The notes under the pieces: generated by a model | Told to the model about the DNA's origin: nothing | Databases searched by the model: none | What the model saw: the letters and a program-made list of their open reading frames with translations, nothing else | In this document: positions 32,646 through 51,649 of the stretch, in pieces | Layout of the letters: every line of letters starts with the position of its first letter | Position numbering within the stretch: the stretch's first letter is position 1 | Position numbers and translations under genes: made by a program | Assembly (NCBI GenBank): GCA_017590115.1 | Contig: JAGGNK010006892.1 | Span: 11,256,429-11,320,428 of the forward strand | Length of the DNA: 64,000 bases | Direction of reading: 5' to 3' | DNA from: Montifringilla adamsi | Taxonomy: Eukaryota > Chordata > Aves > Passeriformes > Passeridae

Positions 32646-32793
32646 GAACAGCACTGGCTGGAAACTCAAACTGCAGTATGCAATAGAAAGGCTGTGACTA
32701 AAATGGATGTACCAACCACATCCCCTGTGTTAAGCAGGAAAGAGGAGGATCACAGGCTGGAGGGACTCTGTGTGGGCTTTGTACCCTCTGCAT
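32646..32793 (+). repeat. 148-bp direct repeat, copy A
   Basis: Identical base for base to 32979-33126, which starts 333 bases further on. The sequence starts GAACAGCACTGGCTGG and ends ACCCTCTGCAT. It matches no transposon I know. Confidence 0.95.
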
Positions 32794-32960
32794 CATCTTA
32801 GGGAGAACTACTGAGATTTTCCTTGGAAATGTTTTTTATCAGAAGCAGCAGAACCAACAAACCCCAAAACTGGTATGGACTCACAATGTGTGCCGACACT
32901 CCACCTTGTGCAAAAACCCCTAAACATAATTGATAGAAGGTATAGATCCTATATTCCAAA

Positions 32961-33144
32961 TAAGCTTTCTGGCTAGTGGAACAGCACTGGCTGGAAACTC
33001 AAACTGCAGTATGCAATAGAAAGGCTGTGACTAAAATGGATGTACCAACCACATCCCCTGTGTTAAGCAGGAAAGAGGAGGATCACAGGCTGGAGGGACT
33101 CTGTGTGGGCTTTGTACCCTCTGCATATAAGATTTCTGGCTAGT
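32961..33144 (+). repeat. 148-bp direct repeat, copy B, with 17-bp flanking repeats
   Basis: Copy B (32979-33126) is bounded by TAAGCTTTCTGGCTAGT (32961-32977) and TAAGATTTCTGGCTAGT (33128-33144), which differ at one base. Copy A lacks these flanks. The layout suggests that copy B was inserted with duplication of its target. Confidence 0.9.
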
Positions 33145-34174
33145 ACGCCATCAGTATTTCCACAAAGTACTGTTTAATTGTATATGTGTAAACAGAAAAC
33201 CTCTCCAACAGGACAGATGAACACACAGTCACCACAACAGAAGTGAATGTGCCATTCTTCGACCTAGGCTGAAGGCTGAGGTCTAGATCCTTGTTTAAGT
33301 CAATGTGAGAAAATACCAAAACAATAAGTTTTCGTCTCCAGACTCAGTAAGAATCCATGAAGGGTTGCCATGTTCCCAGCAGTTAGAACATATCTGTGTA
33401 TGTGTATGTGGAATATTCCAGTGAATGGGGTTAGACTAAGGGGTTGCATTGTCCCTAGGACAAGAGTGTACTGTTCGAAGTGTTTTGCATTGAATTCTGG
33501 AGAAGACCAAAAAATTAGTATCCCTAATAGTTAGTGAATCTCTAAGATAGATATCTATCCCTAGTAGATAGTGAATACATCTAGAAACTTATTATTATAT
33601 TCTATTATATTCTAACTTTTTACTCAGAGATCTGCATTTCAATAGAATAAATAATTAAATTCTATTTGTTAGTGTTGGGTTTCTTATGTCTTCACATAAT
33701 GTAAGAACTCACTAAGTAAACTGTGGCTTCCTCACCCACCATTATAATTTTTAATTCTGTGCAGAATCTCTAAAAAGCAAAGCTATCACTGCCATCTAGC
33801 GTCTTCAGAATAGATTTCTGGAGATTATGCTAAGGAAAAAAAATTCTTTTTGAATGTGACTTTGAATTCCTTCTCAAGTTTCTCAGCTACTAGTAGATCT
33901 CATGTAGTTCATAGTAATTTTTACAGTGTTGCCTAATTTCTTGCTTTGGAAAGTTTAAATGATGTTTGCTTATTTTTTTTTCTCACCTGGCCTATATATT
34001 TGCATCCTCTAAATCCTCATTGTTCAGGATCATGTAACCAACACAGAAAACTCCCTGAGGAGAATCTGACAGATTCCTTTTCTTATCTTATCCTTTCTCC
34101 CGCTCCAAATGACCATCCCTAGCAGAGATCAACATGGATATAAAAGACACATTAATCAATAACGGTTCATGTAC
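33145..34174. other. Gene-free AT-rich DNA
   Basis: No gene or clear transposon. Short imperfect repeats of 'ctagtagatagtgaat' type occur at about 33530-33600. Confidence 0.5.
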
Positions 34175-34477
34175 TAGTCACAGAATCATAGAATCAATCA
34201 TAGAATCACACAATCACAGAATCAAAGAATATGCTGTGTAGGAAAGGACCCACAAGGATCAAGTCCAACTCCTAATCCTGCACAGGATACCCCAAGAGTC
34301 ACACCATGTGCCTGAGAGCATTGTGCAAATGCTCCTTGAGCTCTGTCAGGCTGACACTGTGATCACTTTATTGGGAAGCCTGGTCCCCAGCCACCCTCTG
34401 GGTGAAGATCCTTTTCCTAATATCCAACCTAAACCTCCCTGACAAAATTCCCTACTATTAGGTACAGACTATTCTGT
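34175..34477 (-). mobile_element. CR1 LINE 3' fragment (about 300 bp)
   Basis: Begins with an expanded tail of AATCATAGA-type repeats (34178-34230), then continues as the reversed CR1 3' end: 'aggaaaggacccacaaggat', 'aagtccaactcctaatcctg', 'ccaccctctgggtgaagatc', 'taatatccaacctaaacctc'. One of the best preserved CR1 copies in the window. Confidence 0.9.
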
Positions 34478-36880
34478 CTATTCCCTACTATTATGTGGAT
34501 TTGTGTAGTTCCACATAAAAACCTGGCAACCTGGTGGGAAGATAGTTCTGTTTGTATTGCATCCTGGGAGACAGCTGCTTCAGCCTCCTTGTGGTCCTTT
34601 CTCCACTCACATCTCAGGGAAACCAGTCAGTTCAGTCTCTGCCTCTGGAAAAAGAATTATTTCTTCTCAGTTCTTGATGGTCTTGGGTGACATCCCATCT
34701 GGTTCTCACCAGTCACCCGTGCAATGCTATTCTTGTGTGGTGGCAGTGGGTCCCAGGGCACAAGGTACTGTGGAGAATTTTCCTTTCTGGCTGACAGCAG
34801 CAACAGGGTCCCTCTGGCTTGGATCTCAGCCTTCCACTTCCACAGCTCAAGAATTTTTTTCCATTTTTTTTTTCTCAACTAAATGCCAGGAACTGGCAGC
34901 CTGGTACTTTTCTCAGCTGAGGTAGAGCTAACCACAGAACAGAGATCTCTCGCTGGGGATGCAGACACAGAAGCTGTGCTTGGACTTGTGCCAAAGGCTG
35001 CTTCCAGCCAGCCGAGCAGCTAACAGGAATCTGTCTGTTTGGGCTGGGTAGCAGCTGGATATGATCATGCTGAAGGCTTTTGAAGGTCCAGCTTCTTATG
35101 CAGTACCTTTTTCCCCTGACAAGTGTTCAATGTTAACAGAAATTCATGTAGATGTGAAAGACATTCATTGCTTCTCCTTGCTTCCCTGTCCACATTTGCA
35201 TTCCCTTACCCAGTGCGGCTCTTGTCAGACCTTTGAAACTCAGAAGACTCAGACTCAACATCTAGCCCTTGTGGAAGATTCATTATTATTTTGATACAAT
35301 TTTTCACCAAGTCTTTTTACTGAGAAAAATGAGTACTATGTCCAGAGCCTTATTTCACTGCCAAAGTAACTAAGTGAAACTTCAGCCCAATATCAAACAT
35401 TATTTTTTTCAGTGGCACTCTGTCAAACCTTTTTATATGTAATTGAACCAAATTATGTTTATTATGCTTAGAGAATTGTACTGAGATTCCCCCCAGAGGT
35501 TTTCTCAATATTTTATCATAAAACAGAACTTTGATTTTAGTCCACTTTAAGTTTTTCATTCTGTAAAGGTTTTTTCCAGTTCTATTTCCATGCATTTCTT
35601 TTAAGCATAATAAGGTCTGGAATTCACTAGTTCACAATCCTATGCTCAGAAGAGAGCTCTCAATCTGTTAGGTTATCACAACCAGCCATCTATGTTGTGT
35701 GAGCTACAGAATTAATCACACCTAGCCCACTACTAGGTAAGCCTGGTCATTTATGTCTGTTTAAAGATATCAGTTTTTGGTAAGCTTTGCTTGGCAGGCC
35801 TGGCTGATTGATTGTCTTAGGGGTTGTTTTTGAGAAGACAGAACAGGACAATGTAATTGTAATTAATTGCTAATATTGAACGTTCACACTAAGGTGTAAC
35901 TGTTTTTCCCAGTATTTCTTAATAATTTCTCATTCTTTCTGTAATGATAAGGTCTAATTCCACCTTAGTTCTTATTTTGCAGTTTTGATGGGTCTTTCTG
36001 TTTTTCACTCTTCTGTCTTTCCTCTTTTCCATAAAATAATTTTTCTTGAAGGGACAAAAAATAAATTTTATTTTTAAACAGAGATGAAAATCTTAATGAA
36101 TAAAATGCACAGGTTAGGGATCTTGATTTCTTTTGCCCAATAGCTCTGTATTGCTTCTGTGACAGGGAGCATAAGAAAAATTAAGTAATATCACAATGTC
36201 AGTTTATTCCTCCAGTTTATTTAATATTATTTTTTAAAATCAAAATAATCACAGTCCCGCATCATTTGCATTGATTAAAACAAAACAGAACAAAAAACAA
36301 AGCAAACCAAAATATTACAATATACTGAAACAATTTATATAGATATTAAAAGAGTGGCCAACATGAAAAAATATATTCTTTTCAATATTCTGCTTTGGAT
36401 GTTCAGGTTCTCTTCTGGCAAAGGCATAACCTCTATAAATGTCACTTCAGTCAACACCAGCTGAAAACATCTGGACTGAGATACCAGATGTAGCATCATG
36501 CACGGTTTCAACCTGTGTGATTCTCCTGTGGCTGCTTCCTTCTGGTTTCCCCACTATCATACAATTCTACAATTTCTCCAGGGAGTACTTTTCCATTTTC
36601 CTGCTTTCCTGTCTGCTTTGGAATGACATCTCACTGCTTTTGTACGTTCTCCTTATTCTAAAGATGGCATAGGCATCTGCTTCCAGGGGGACATTCCCAT
36701 TCAATACAGTCAAATCACTTTGAATTCCCAAACTTCATCATTGCTTCTTGGTGTTACTTGCTCAGGGAGTCACCATGCAGCCCTCACTCATTCACTACAC
36801 ATCTGAATTCCCAGTATGTTATAAAGAATTTCAAAAAGGGAAGAAGAATTAGTTTAGAGATATAAAGCTCCAGGGTTTAC
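34478..36880. other. Gene-free DNA downstream of MMP13
   Basis: No exon recognised. AATAAA-type signals on the minus strand in 36060-36240 could serve a longer MMP13 3' UTR, but nothing in the sequence proves transcription this far. Confidence 0.45.
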
Positions 36881-36884
36881 CAAG

Positions 36885-36890
36885 TTTATT
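36885..36890 (-). terminator. MMP13: Candidate distal polyadenylation signal of MMP13
   Basis: AATAAA on the minus strand, about 360 bases beyond the MMP13 stop codon. It would give a 3' UTR of roughly 380 bases. A proximal AATAAA at 37189-37194 is the alternative. Confidence 0.4.
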
Positions 36891-37188
36891 TCTTGGGACA
36901 TGCTAGGAGATCCTTGAAAGGTGCTAGATGTGCTCAGAATACTGGGAATTAGTAGTGTTCATGAAAGTGTGTGATGTATCCAGCATCACACCAATACTAG
37001 ACAAACTTTAAATGGTGTATTGCACCTTGAAATGCTAATGATTTCTCTTCTCCTTTCCTATTAAGTTAAATCAATTCCAGACTGACATGCAGCTGTATAA
37101 GTACATGCATACAGTGTACATTTGGTGGTAGGTAGCCTAGTACTTGTTCATAGAACCTTGCTGTCCTTTGGTAAATCTAAATGCCCAC

Positions 37189-37194
37189 TTTATT
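37189..37194 (-). terminator. MMP13: Candidate proximal polyadenylation signal of MMP13
   Basis: AATAAA on the minus strand only 58 bases past the stop codon. Use of this site would give an unusually short 3' UTR, so it may be one of two alternative sites. Confidence 0.4.
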
Positions 37195-37251
37195 TATGTT
37201 CCCATGTGCTACAAGCTGCTCTGCAGCCTATGACATGGCACTCAGCTGTAA

Positions 37252-43688
<6,437 letters not shown>

Positions 43689-43740
43689 GTTGGATTTCTG
43701 AAGTCTGAAGCCCTGATGTTTTAGAGAGCAGCTACCTTTA

Positions 43741-43749
43741 CTTTTATAG
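43741..43749 (-). promoter_or_regulatory. MMP13: TATA box of MMP13
   Basis: Minus strand CTATAAAAG, 53 bases upstream of the first ATG. Predicts transcription start near 43716 and a 5' UTR of about 28 bases. Confidence 0.85.
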
Positions 43750-43760
43750 TCCCAACCTAG

Positions 43761-43767
43761 TGAGTCA
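43761..43767 (-). promoter_or_regulatory. MMP13: AP-1 site (TGACTCA) of MMP13
   Basis: Perfect AP-1 consensus about 48 bases upstream of the predicted start, the known position (about -50) of the AP-1 element in mammalian MMP13. Confidence 0.85.
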
Positions 43768-43787
43768 CCACTCAGGGACAAGTTTGA

Positions 43788-43794
43788 ACTTCCT
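43788..43794 (-). promoter_or_regulatory. MMP13: ETS/PEA3 site of MMP13
   Basis: AGGAAGT on the minus strand, about 75 bases upstream of the predicted start and close to the AP-1 site. Confidence 0.6.
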
Positions 43795-43848
43795 TGTTGC
43801 TGGAAGTAAACATGCTTAGATGGTTGGTTTGTTTCTCCTCCCCAACAC

Positions 43849-43855
43849 TGTGGTT
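43849..43855 (-). promoter_or_regulatory. MMP13: RUNX (OSE2) site of MMP13
   Basis: AACCACA on the minus strand, about 135 bases upstream of the predicted start. Mammalian MMP13 has a RUNX2-binding OSE2 element at about -130 to -140 that drives expression in osteoblasts and hypertrophic chondrocytes. Confidence 0.75.
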
Positions 43856-43859
43856 TAGG

Positions 43860-46800
43860 CATCCGTTCTCCAGCTGAGGGCTCTGAAACTGTATCTTTGT
43901 ATAAACATGAGGTCTCTGAATATTGACATAGGCTGCAGGAAGAAATGGGCACAAGCAAACCACACTTGTTGATTATTTTGCAGTAATTTCCACAGGCAAT
44001 AACTGGCAACAATGCTGCAATAACTTACTTTTCTTTGCTAGAGAAATTGGTTTTTTTGCCATTTCATAAACAATAAAAATACATATCAAGGGTCATTATT
44101 TTAAAGTAAACTCTGCATCTTTTCAGTAATAACATTAGTTCAATGGCAATTCTTAGTGAAATAACATTATAGAATATAGAATATGATATTGTTTCTTTCT
44201 TTCTGTAAAAAGCTATAACTCCATAGCACTAACAAAAAATTTTACTTCAGAGATCCTAAAGAGAATTTCTATCTATATTACGATACTTTACTGCCTGATG
44301 TACTCAAAACAAGAAATGCTAAATATCAGGAAATAGTTAAGAACATTTAAAAGCATTTTTTTAGTAATAAAGCAGGTTATGTAGAGTGACTAATTAATAT
44401 AATTTATCTTCAAAAAACCTGAATTTCATTTATTTTAGGAGAGGATGACAGCCATAGATCAATGAGAGAGCTAATACTTTGAGAGAGGCAATCTACCAGC
44501 TACAGGTAGACAATGGATCTATGTGTCTAGAATAACAAAAAAATGTGATTTTTTCTTATGAGGTGGATAGTAGAATAAATCTGGCATTATGACAGAGATG
44601 GTCATTACTATACCTCAAACATAAGGATTATTTCTATCTCCCCAGGATCACTACAATCTCAGGTCCTGCTACGCCTTGTATCATATCACCTGCTGACAAG
44701 CACAGGTCCAAGGGGAGATGTGGTTTCTGCTGAATTTTCCTTGTTCTTTCATGGATAATTTATTTTGCCTGTATGGAAAACCTCAGGCAGCTTTCTGTTA
44801 GACACTGGGACAGATACCCTGGAATACACTACCCTGATGTGAATGTTCCCTTGACAGCAAAACAGGAAAAGGACAAAAATCAGTGAAGCTGAATGTGTAA
44901 AAGCTCTATTACTCAAACAATGATAGCTGTGTGTTTTATGATGACAAACAGCAAAAGCAAATAAAGCTGAGAAGAATTTGTTATGTAGGCTGTTTCTGCC
45001 TCTCTGCCCATCTCAGCCACTGCTAAATATGGTCAGACCACTTAGGAACAGACAACATCTGTTAAAGCAGTTTGTATATTCTCCTTTACATTGTCTGTCA
45101 GCAGCACTGAGACTTTTACTCAGCAATGGACATAAAGACTGTTGATTAGTTATTCCACCTTTCATTTTCCACCTATTCCCTGAAGTGCTTCAGGACAAGC
45201 ACTGAATCCATGCTGTCAATGCTCTCACTGCACTGCACTCCTTGCTGGTTATGTCTGTTTCTTTCCTTCCAGCATTTTTGTATTGATAGTTGCAGCACTG
45301 CTTTTATTAATGTTGGTGTACCCAATTAGCAGATAAGCAGTGTTTACAGTGTGTTTTCCTTGCTTTGCGTGGAGCTTAGGAGCAGTGGTGCTGCCTTGTC
45401 CTGTTTTTTGTGGCTGTAAGGAATGCTCTCCTGGAGACCATGAAGCTGTGGATGTTATTGCTGTTCACAGCACTACCAGACATAGCTCAGAAATCTATGA
45501 GTGAAATTAATAGCTTAAAACTCCACAGGTAACATTCCAGTGAATTCCAAATTCTCTGAAATTAGGTTCCTTATACATAAAGAAGCACAGTTTTATACTG
45601 TCATTTGTGTATCACTGCCCCTTACCAGATGTAGTTAAAAGGTTTTTATTCTGTCTCAAGTTCTTTCTCAGCTCAGACACTGGAATCTTTCCTTCTGGAA
45701 CAGGAGAGATTTCTTAACCAATTGTTATTGCAAAAATGTGATCAGTCCATTACACTTGAGGAGAGGATGATCCCAAATTATTCCTCAGTGGTTTCAGGTT
45801 TACCTTAATAAACACAGGTCAGCTTGCTGCCACTTAAAAGTGAAACCAAATATTCAGAGACAATATTTGAATGATATAATTGTAGAACTGAAAATAAATA
45901 TTTAACTTGGCTCAAGAGTAAAATTAAAGAATAGTGTTAGCCTACCGAACAAGGGCTCCAAGGTGATGTGGAGCCCAGTTCTTTAAAATGCTTAAGCTGA
46001 AGTCAACAAAGCAGTAGTAATTGTAATTGTAATTGTCTTGCATGAAGAGAATGATATATTAGGCAGGGAAGAATGATTTTCCACTTTCTGTGATTTTTTT
46101 TTTTCACAAACTCTCTGAAGTCCTTTGAAGTTCACTGTGAAATCTCTTTCAAAAACTTTGCTTTTTGTACCTCCAGAGAGCTGTCCTGAGGCATTCCCAA
46201 GGAATATTTTAAAAAGTGGGCAAAGTAATTACAGGAAAAAACTAGAACAGGCAGCTTTTCTGAAAACAACTTCTCTTTGTGTAAGAAAAGATGAGTAAAG
46301 CTGGATCTTTGCTACAGTAGAACAATGAAATGAAATGAATAAGTGAAGATAGTCCACCGTGGTGAACAGATTCTGCACGTGAGTAGAAAAACATACAGAG
46401 AAAAAAACCAAAACAAAACAGGGAGTCTGTAGCTGTTTTGTCACAGGGAGTAAATCAAAATGCTAAACCTGAACCTGGTTTCTGAAAGACTGTGTGCAAT
46501 GAGCCATGTGAGGGTGCATTATGGCTGAATCGTGTTTTCAGAGCATTCAGTTAAATCCTTTGGGAGTCCTGGCAATGTAAAAATATAGAATCCAATATGT
46601 TTTCTTACACTTTTTATTGCTATTTATACTACATCAGTGGCCAGAAGTCCAAACTGAGGCATGGATTTATGTCTTCTGTAGACAAAGCAAAGAAAGAATG
46701 GTAAAAGGCCATGCAAGCAAGCAAGCAAATAAAAGGCTTAAAGAAAATGAGCTTTATTCCCCTTTTTTCTGAAAGTGTCACAGATGCAGTGTATGATGGT

Positions 46801-49800
46801 ATTTTTAAGGGGAGATAAAGTCTTGACTGAGCTGGGAACTAAGTAGAGACCTCTGAAGGTCTTACCTTTATATAGAGAGACTCTGTAAACCTCAAACAAA
46901 GGGAGTTTTTAAAGTTGGCACTGACAAATGAAAACATCAAAGCCAGCCAGTGTTGGGCATTGTAAGATGTAAAATCTATGGATCGGGTGATGCCACTGTC
47001 TGAGTTGGAAAATTAATTTAAAACTATAAAGGTAGGCATAAATGAAGGTAAAACCCATCAGCAGTGGTTCATAGACCTTGTGCTGACCCCAGTACAACCA
47101 AGCAAGCCTGGAAAGTTTTATTTTAAAAGCTCTGAAACCCACAAAACTGCTGAATAGTAAGATTTCAACAAGCACTGCAAAATTTCTGCAGTTCTGTCAT
47201 CTTGTGGGTATGGGTAAAGTTAGCTGGACTGATGGTAATTTACACAGGCACAGCAGAGACTGGAATAATCATGATGGTCTTCCCCCTTCAAGGAAAAATG
47301 GAAAATGGGGGATGGAAGATGTGTCAAAAAGAAATGAAGTGCCTTAAAGCAGCATTTAGGTACTATTTATTTGAAAACAAGAATTGAGCCAACCATGTGA
47401 TTCCTACATACCTTTTGCTAACACAAATAGTTGAAAGGTGTCCTGTTTTGATTTACAGTCTGTGTTTGGTGCCCAAAATAACAGCATATAGTGAATGTGG
47501 TGAATGATCACTGATCCTGAAACAGCAGACACTTCACTTAAGGAAAATAAGCAAAAGTCAATGGTCCCATTTGTTAATGTTTCTTACCACAAGGTAGTTG
47601 TATTTCAAGTGAAACATTTCCAGTGCCTGGGGCTGAGCCATCACATTTAGATGAGTTTCCTCTGGGAAAAGGACGTTATTCTGAGGCCCATTGTGCAGAT
47701 GGGTAAATGGAGTCTCAGAGTAGTTCCAAATACATGGAAATACTCTGGCTCTGCTCTCCAGGTGGGACTCCATCTCTGGGACCTGTGGCAAGAAGGGGAG
47801 GCCAAGACAACTGAGCTGGAATGACAGGGGATGTTACAGCAATTGTATTAAACAGCAGCATCCCTGCACCATTTGCTGGCAAAAAGATGTAATTGGGCTG
47901 CTCAGAGATGTTCAATATGGTCCAGTGCCAGAAGCAAGAAACATATAAATATGTTCCCAAGAGGCAGTGAGTCTAATTTGAATGAGACCCTGTAGACTCT
48001 GTGGAGCAGAGATTAAGGGCACCAGAGATGAGCTGCCTTTTTTCTGCAGAACTAAATTTGGGCACCTTCCTGGGTGCTGTGTCTGAAGTCTCATTATAAT
48101 CAATGAAGTCAAAGCACTCTCTAATCCCTAGACAGCAGTTTAGCTTGTTACACTGAGGTAGGCACCTTGGGATTGTTTCAGCTGCCCACAGACAGATTGG
48201 GTTTCTAATGTTGCCCGAAGGACAGAGAGCTCTCATTGGTCCTGTGTCACATCTGAACGTCCCATGCAGGTGCCTTGGGTTCCCCCTGCATCTCAGCTGG
48301 CATTAGATGCCTTTCTTTGGGCTCCTGTGCTGAGTGCCTCACACCTGGGCTCTGCTGACTCTAGTGGAGCCCCAGCTGGCTCACACAGATACTTCACTTC
48401 AGGTGACCTCTTCTGGAGCTGAGCTTCTCACCCATTTTCTGCTGATGCCTGAAGAAGGCAGGAGCTATGGCGCTGCAGGGATTTGTTGTGTTGCTGTGCA
48501 AGGTGGCAGCTCTGCAGCTGATGGGCAGTTGGGCAATATGCATTCCTTCCAGGACAGTGCTCCTGCTCCCAGCTGCACCTGACCTGGGAGAAACAGGGAC
48601 TCCTGCCTCGTGCCCACAGCCAAACTGAAACAGAGAAAATGCCTCAAAGACGTACATGAATCCAAATTTTCTTTGTCCAAACAAACTGACTGCCCAGATC
48701 AAGTACAAAATATCAACTTATCTCTATTGCTAGAAAACTGTAGGCAAACAATGAGTTCATGAGTTTGTGTCTAGCCAACATAATTTTGCTGATCAGGGGA
48801 AGGAGCTGGTCAGCACTACAATAAAAAATAAGGGAAAATGAAGCCACAGAAAAATAGATCCAAGGTAAAACATAATTTTCTAAATTTTTTGATACATTCA
48901 TCATCTTATATGTATTTTTTAATTCTGATATTTGAGATTGCACAGTCTCAAAAACACATTTAAAGACTATCTTGGTGGCACTGTGGATCTCTGACAGCCA
49001 TAAATAGGTCTTAGTATGTTTTGATGTATTTTATTTCTTGTGTCTGCCCCAAAATACATATGTTATGTCCTTAAAGCATTTTTATTTTAGCTCTTCCATG
49101 GTGAAAAATGTCCCCTGTCTTGTCAATTTTCTGTTTAAGTACTTTCCTGTAGCAACTTTAGCCTTAAAAATTAAGACCTCCACTATAAAGGGATAGTAAT
49201 TTTTCATAGTTAATTGTAACTGTTAAAAAAATCTGCATTAGGAAGAAAAATACATTTGATGATTTATCTATAAAGTGATTCAGCATTTCTTTCTAAAATT
49301 GTGGGGACTCAAGAATTTGAACAAATTACCCAGAGGAAACAGAAATTTTGCATGTTAAATGTCAAAGTGGAGTTTGAAAAGCACTGTATCTTCAACACCT
49401 CTTAGGTAATAACAAGCCATAGATGTCTCCACTGGATCTAGATGTGTCAAACCAGTGTTGGCTGTAGTACCTAACCCCATGAACGCCTTTGTTTTTCTAG
49501 GTATTATAAGAAGAAATGCAGCAGAGGAACAGGGCAGATTTGGTGGATTTTGAGGGTGGAGAGAAAGCCTCTCTTCAGCACCAGTGAAAAATATGAGAGT
49601 TGTGTCCATTGTTCATAAAATATGTTCATATGTACTGAATGAGGTATTACCTGACTCTTTCCAGAGGCATCAGTCACTAAAGATACACCCTAATTGAACT
49701 GTATTCCTAATTGCTTATATTTTCCCAAGCTAATGTCTATTGGAATTTCCACCTGAGTGCTCAAAAATTTCTTTTCAAGAGTCTCTCGTATATGCACACA

Positions 49801-50392
49801 AATAATTCAGAATGATGTCAAATGAATTAAAAAAGTTGCATTGACATTATCTGAAAAAAAAGAGAAAGCACCACAAATTTTTTGGACAGGTACTTGTCCT
49901 TCATGGAAATGCATGGAAGTAAAGTTTACCGTAAATTTTTGATTTGTAAGGCATTTTATGTCTAAAACCATATATTTTAAAAACATTTAGGAAAGGAAGT
50001 GTAATGTTTAAAGCCATGGGTTTTGCTTGCCAGCCACATTCATGTTGTTTACACAGCTGGGCTGTTTACAAAGCAGTTTCTCAAGCCCATTGCAAAAGCT
50101 CTTGAGGGTAAGGGGGGCATAAACTAGAAGACTGGTGCATACAGTTTTATAGAAAGTGCAACAAGCAAGTGGTAAGCATAAAATTAAGGTTTGGATAACT
50201 GGTGAGAGATTACTGAAGGTGGGTTTAAGAAACCTCCTGGTGCTACCTAGCAAAGTGCATGTCTTCACCTATAAAGTGATATGGCACAGAAATAAAGGTA
50301 ATTTTTTCCATTACAAAGAAATACAACAAAAAGGAGGTTCTACATTTAATTAAAAAGCTCACTTCCCCATTTGGATCAAATTCAGGGTAGGC
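43860..50392. other. Gene-free DNA upstream of MMP13
   Basis: No exon of a neighbouring gene was recognised. In human the next gene upstream of MMP13 is DCUN1D5, well beyond the distance covered here. A GC-balanced patch at 48240-48600 has chance open frames on both strands. Small (GTAATT) repeats lie at 46016-46037. Confidence 0.5.
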
Positions 50393-50482
50393 CACCAAGA
50401 TGATGGGGCTGGAGCACTTGTACTGTGAGGAGAGGCTGGACAGCTGGACTTGTTCTGTTCTGCCTGGAGCAGACAGTTTCAC
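50393..50482 (+). mobile_element. CR1 LINE fragment
   Basis: 'gccaccaagatgatggggct', 'gaggagaggctggacagct' and 'ggacttgttctgttctgcc' follow the CR1 sense strand. Truncated at both ends. Confidence 0.75.
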
Positions 50483-51569
50483 GGGGACCTAACAGAAACT
50501 CCCAGTGCCTGTGGTGAGGTTTGCTTAATACCAGTAACCAAACTTCAAAGTCAGATATTTTGAAAATGTTTTAGTTAGTATGTGTAATATGGTTATGCTT
50601 ATACACTTTAGGCACACCCAAGTTCCATACATTACAGATTTTTGAGTAAGAATTAGTAATAAACCAAATAATCTGGGGCTCCATATGTTGGCTGTCATTT
50701 GACATCTTCAGAGACTTCTCATGTTCAAATTTATCAGTCAACAGCTTCATGACATCAGTGAATTTTCAGTTACTGTGAAATACTGCTCAAAAAGTGATCT
50801 AGAAAAAATAAGCAACCAACACAGTTTGCAAATGCAAATTAATGTGATTTCAGACTAAGTTCTCAAGATAAGTATTTGCAATATTTTAAACATCTTATTT
50901 AGTCTATCTAATGCCTTAACATTATCTTGTGCACTAACACTGCTCTATATGAATGATATGAAGAGTGTTTTCAGCCATTTCTCCACATTTCCTAATTTCT
51001 CTGCCATTCTGACATTCTACCCTTTTCACCCTGGCCTCTGCTATATAAATGTCCTTCTGTACTCACTTTCAGAAGAAGACAACAGCTTCCATTGCTCTTT
51101 TTCACATGGTAGCTGTGGGATGGAATGACAACAAAAGAAAGGAATTTCTGCAGCGTTCCTGATAAGTTATTAGAAATGAATTTTTCATCGCACTATCTCC
51201 GTTCTTATGTCAGCTGAAAAATTCCATTCACAAGTCCCCTAGACTTGGCATTCAGCATTTTCTTTTCTGTACTAGCAGATAGTTAGAAGTGACTTCTTTG
51301 AATTACTTCTTCCTCTTCCCTCATCAGGCAGTGTGCTCTAATTCACTGTAGTGACAAAGACCAACTGCTAGTAATTCACACTGGTTCAGTGGGGGTTAAA
51401 GAATTACAGGAAAATAAAATTATAAATATTGTTGGTTTAGAGAAGAAGACTTGCAAAATCTGTGATGCTAGAAATCCTTGTTCATATTCATGCTTAAAAA
51501 CTAAGTTCAATAGCTTTAATGTTGCAGAAGATGCCTGGAGATCCTGGTTCTGGTATGATTACCTCAACT
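50483..51569. other. Gene-free AT-rich DNA
   Basis: Nothing supportable on either strand. Confidence 0.5.
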
Positions 51570-51615
51570 CAGCTGCCCAAACCAAAGTGATCAGAGGGAT
51601 GGAGCACCTCTCTGG
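51570..51615 (+). mobile_element. Short CR1 LINE fragment
   Basis: 'aaagtgatcagagggatgga' and 'gcacctctctggcaag' resemble the sense-strand CR1 motif 'ggagcatctctc'. It lies directly beside an oppositely oriented CR1 piece. Confidence 0.55.
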
Positions 51616-51649
51616 CAAGAATGGAATCCACTGAACAGTGCACCATCAA

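Noticed and set aside
33530..33600. Short CTAGTAGATAGTGAAT-like repeats that looked like an array
   Set aside because: Only two or three imperfect copies with irregular spacing. Not a CRISPR array, and CRISPR is not expected in animal DNA.
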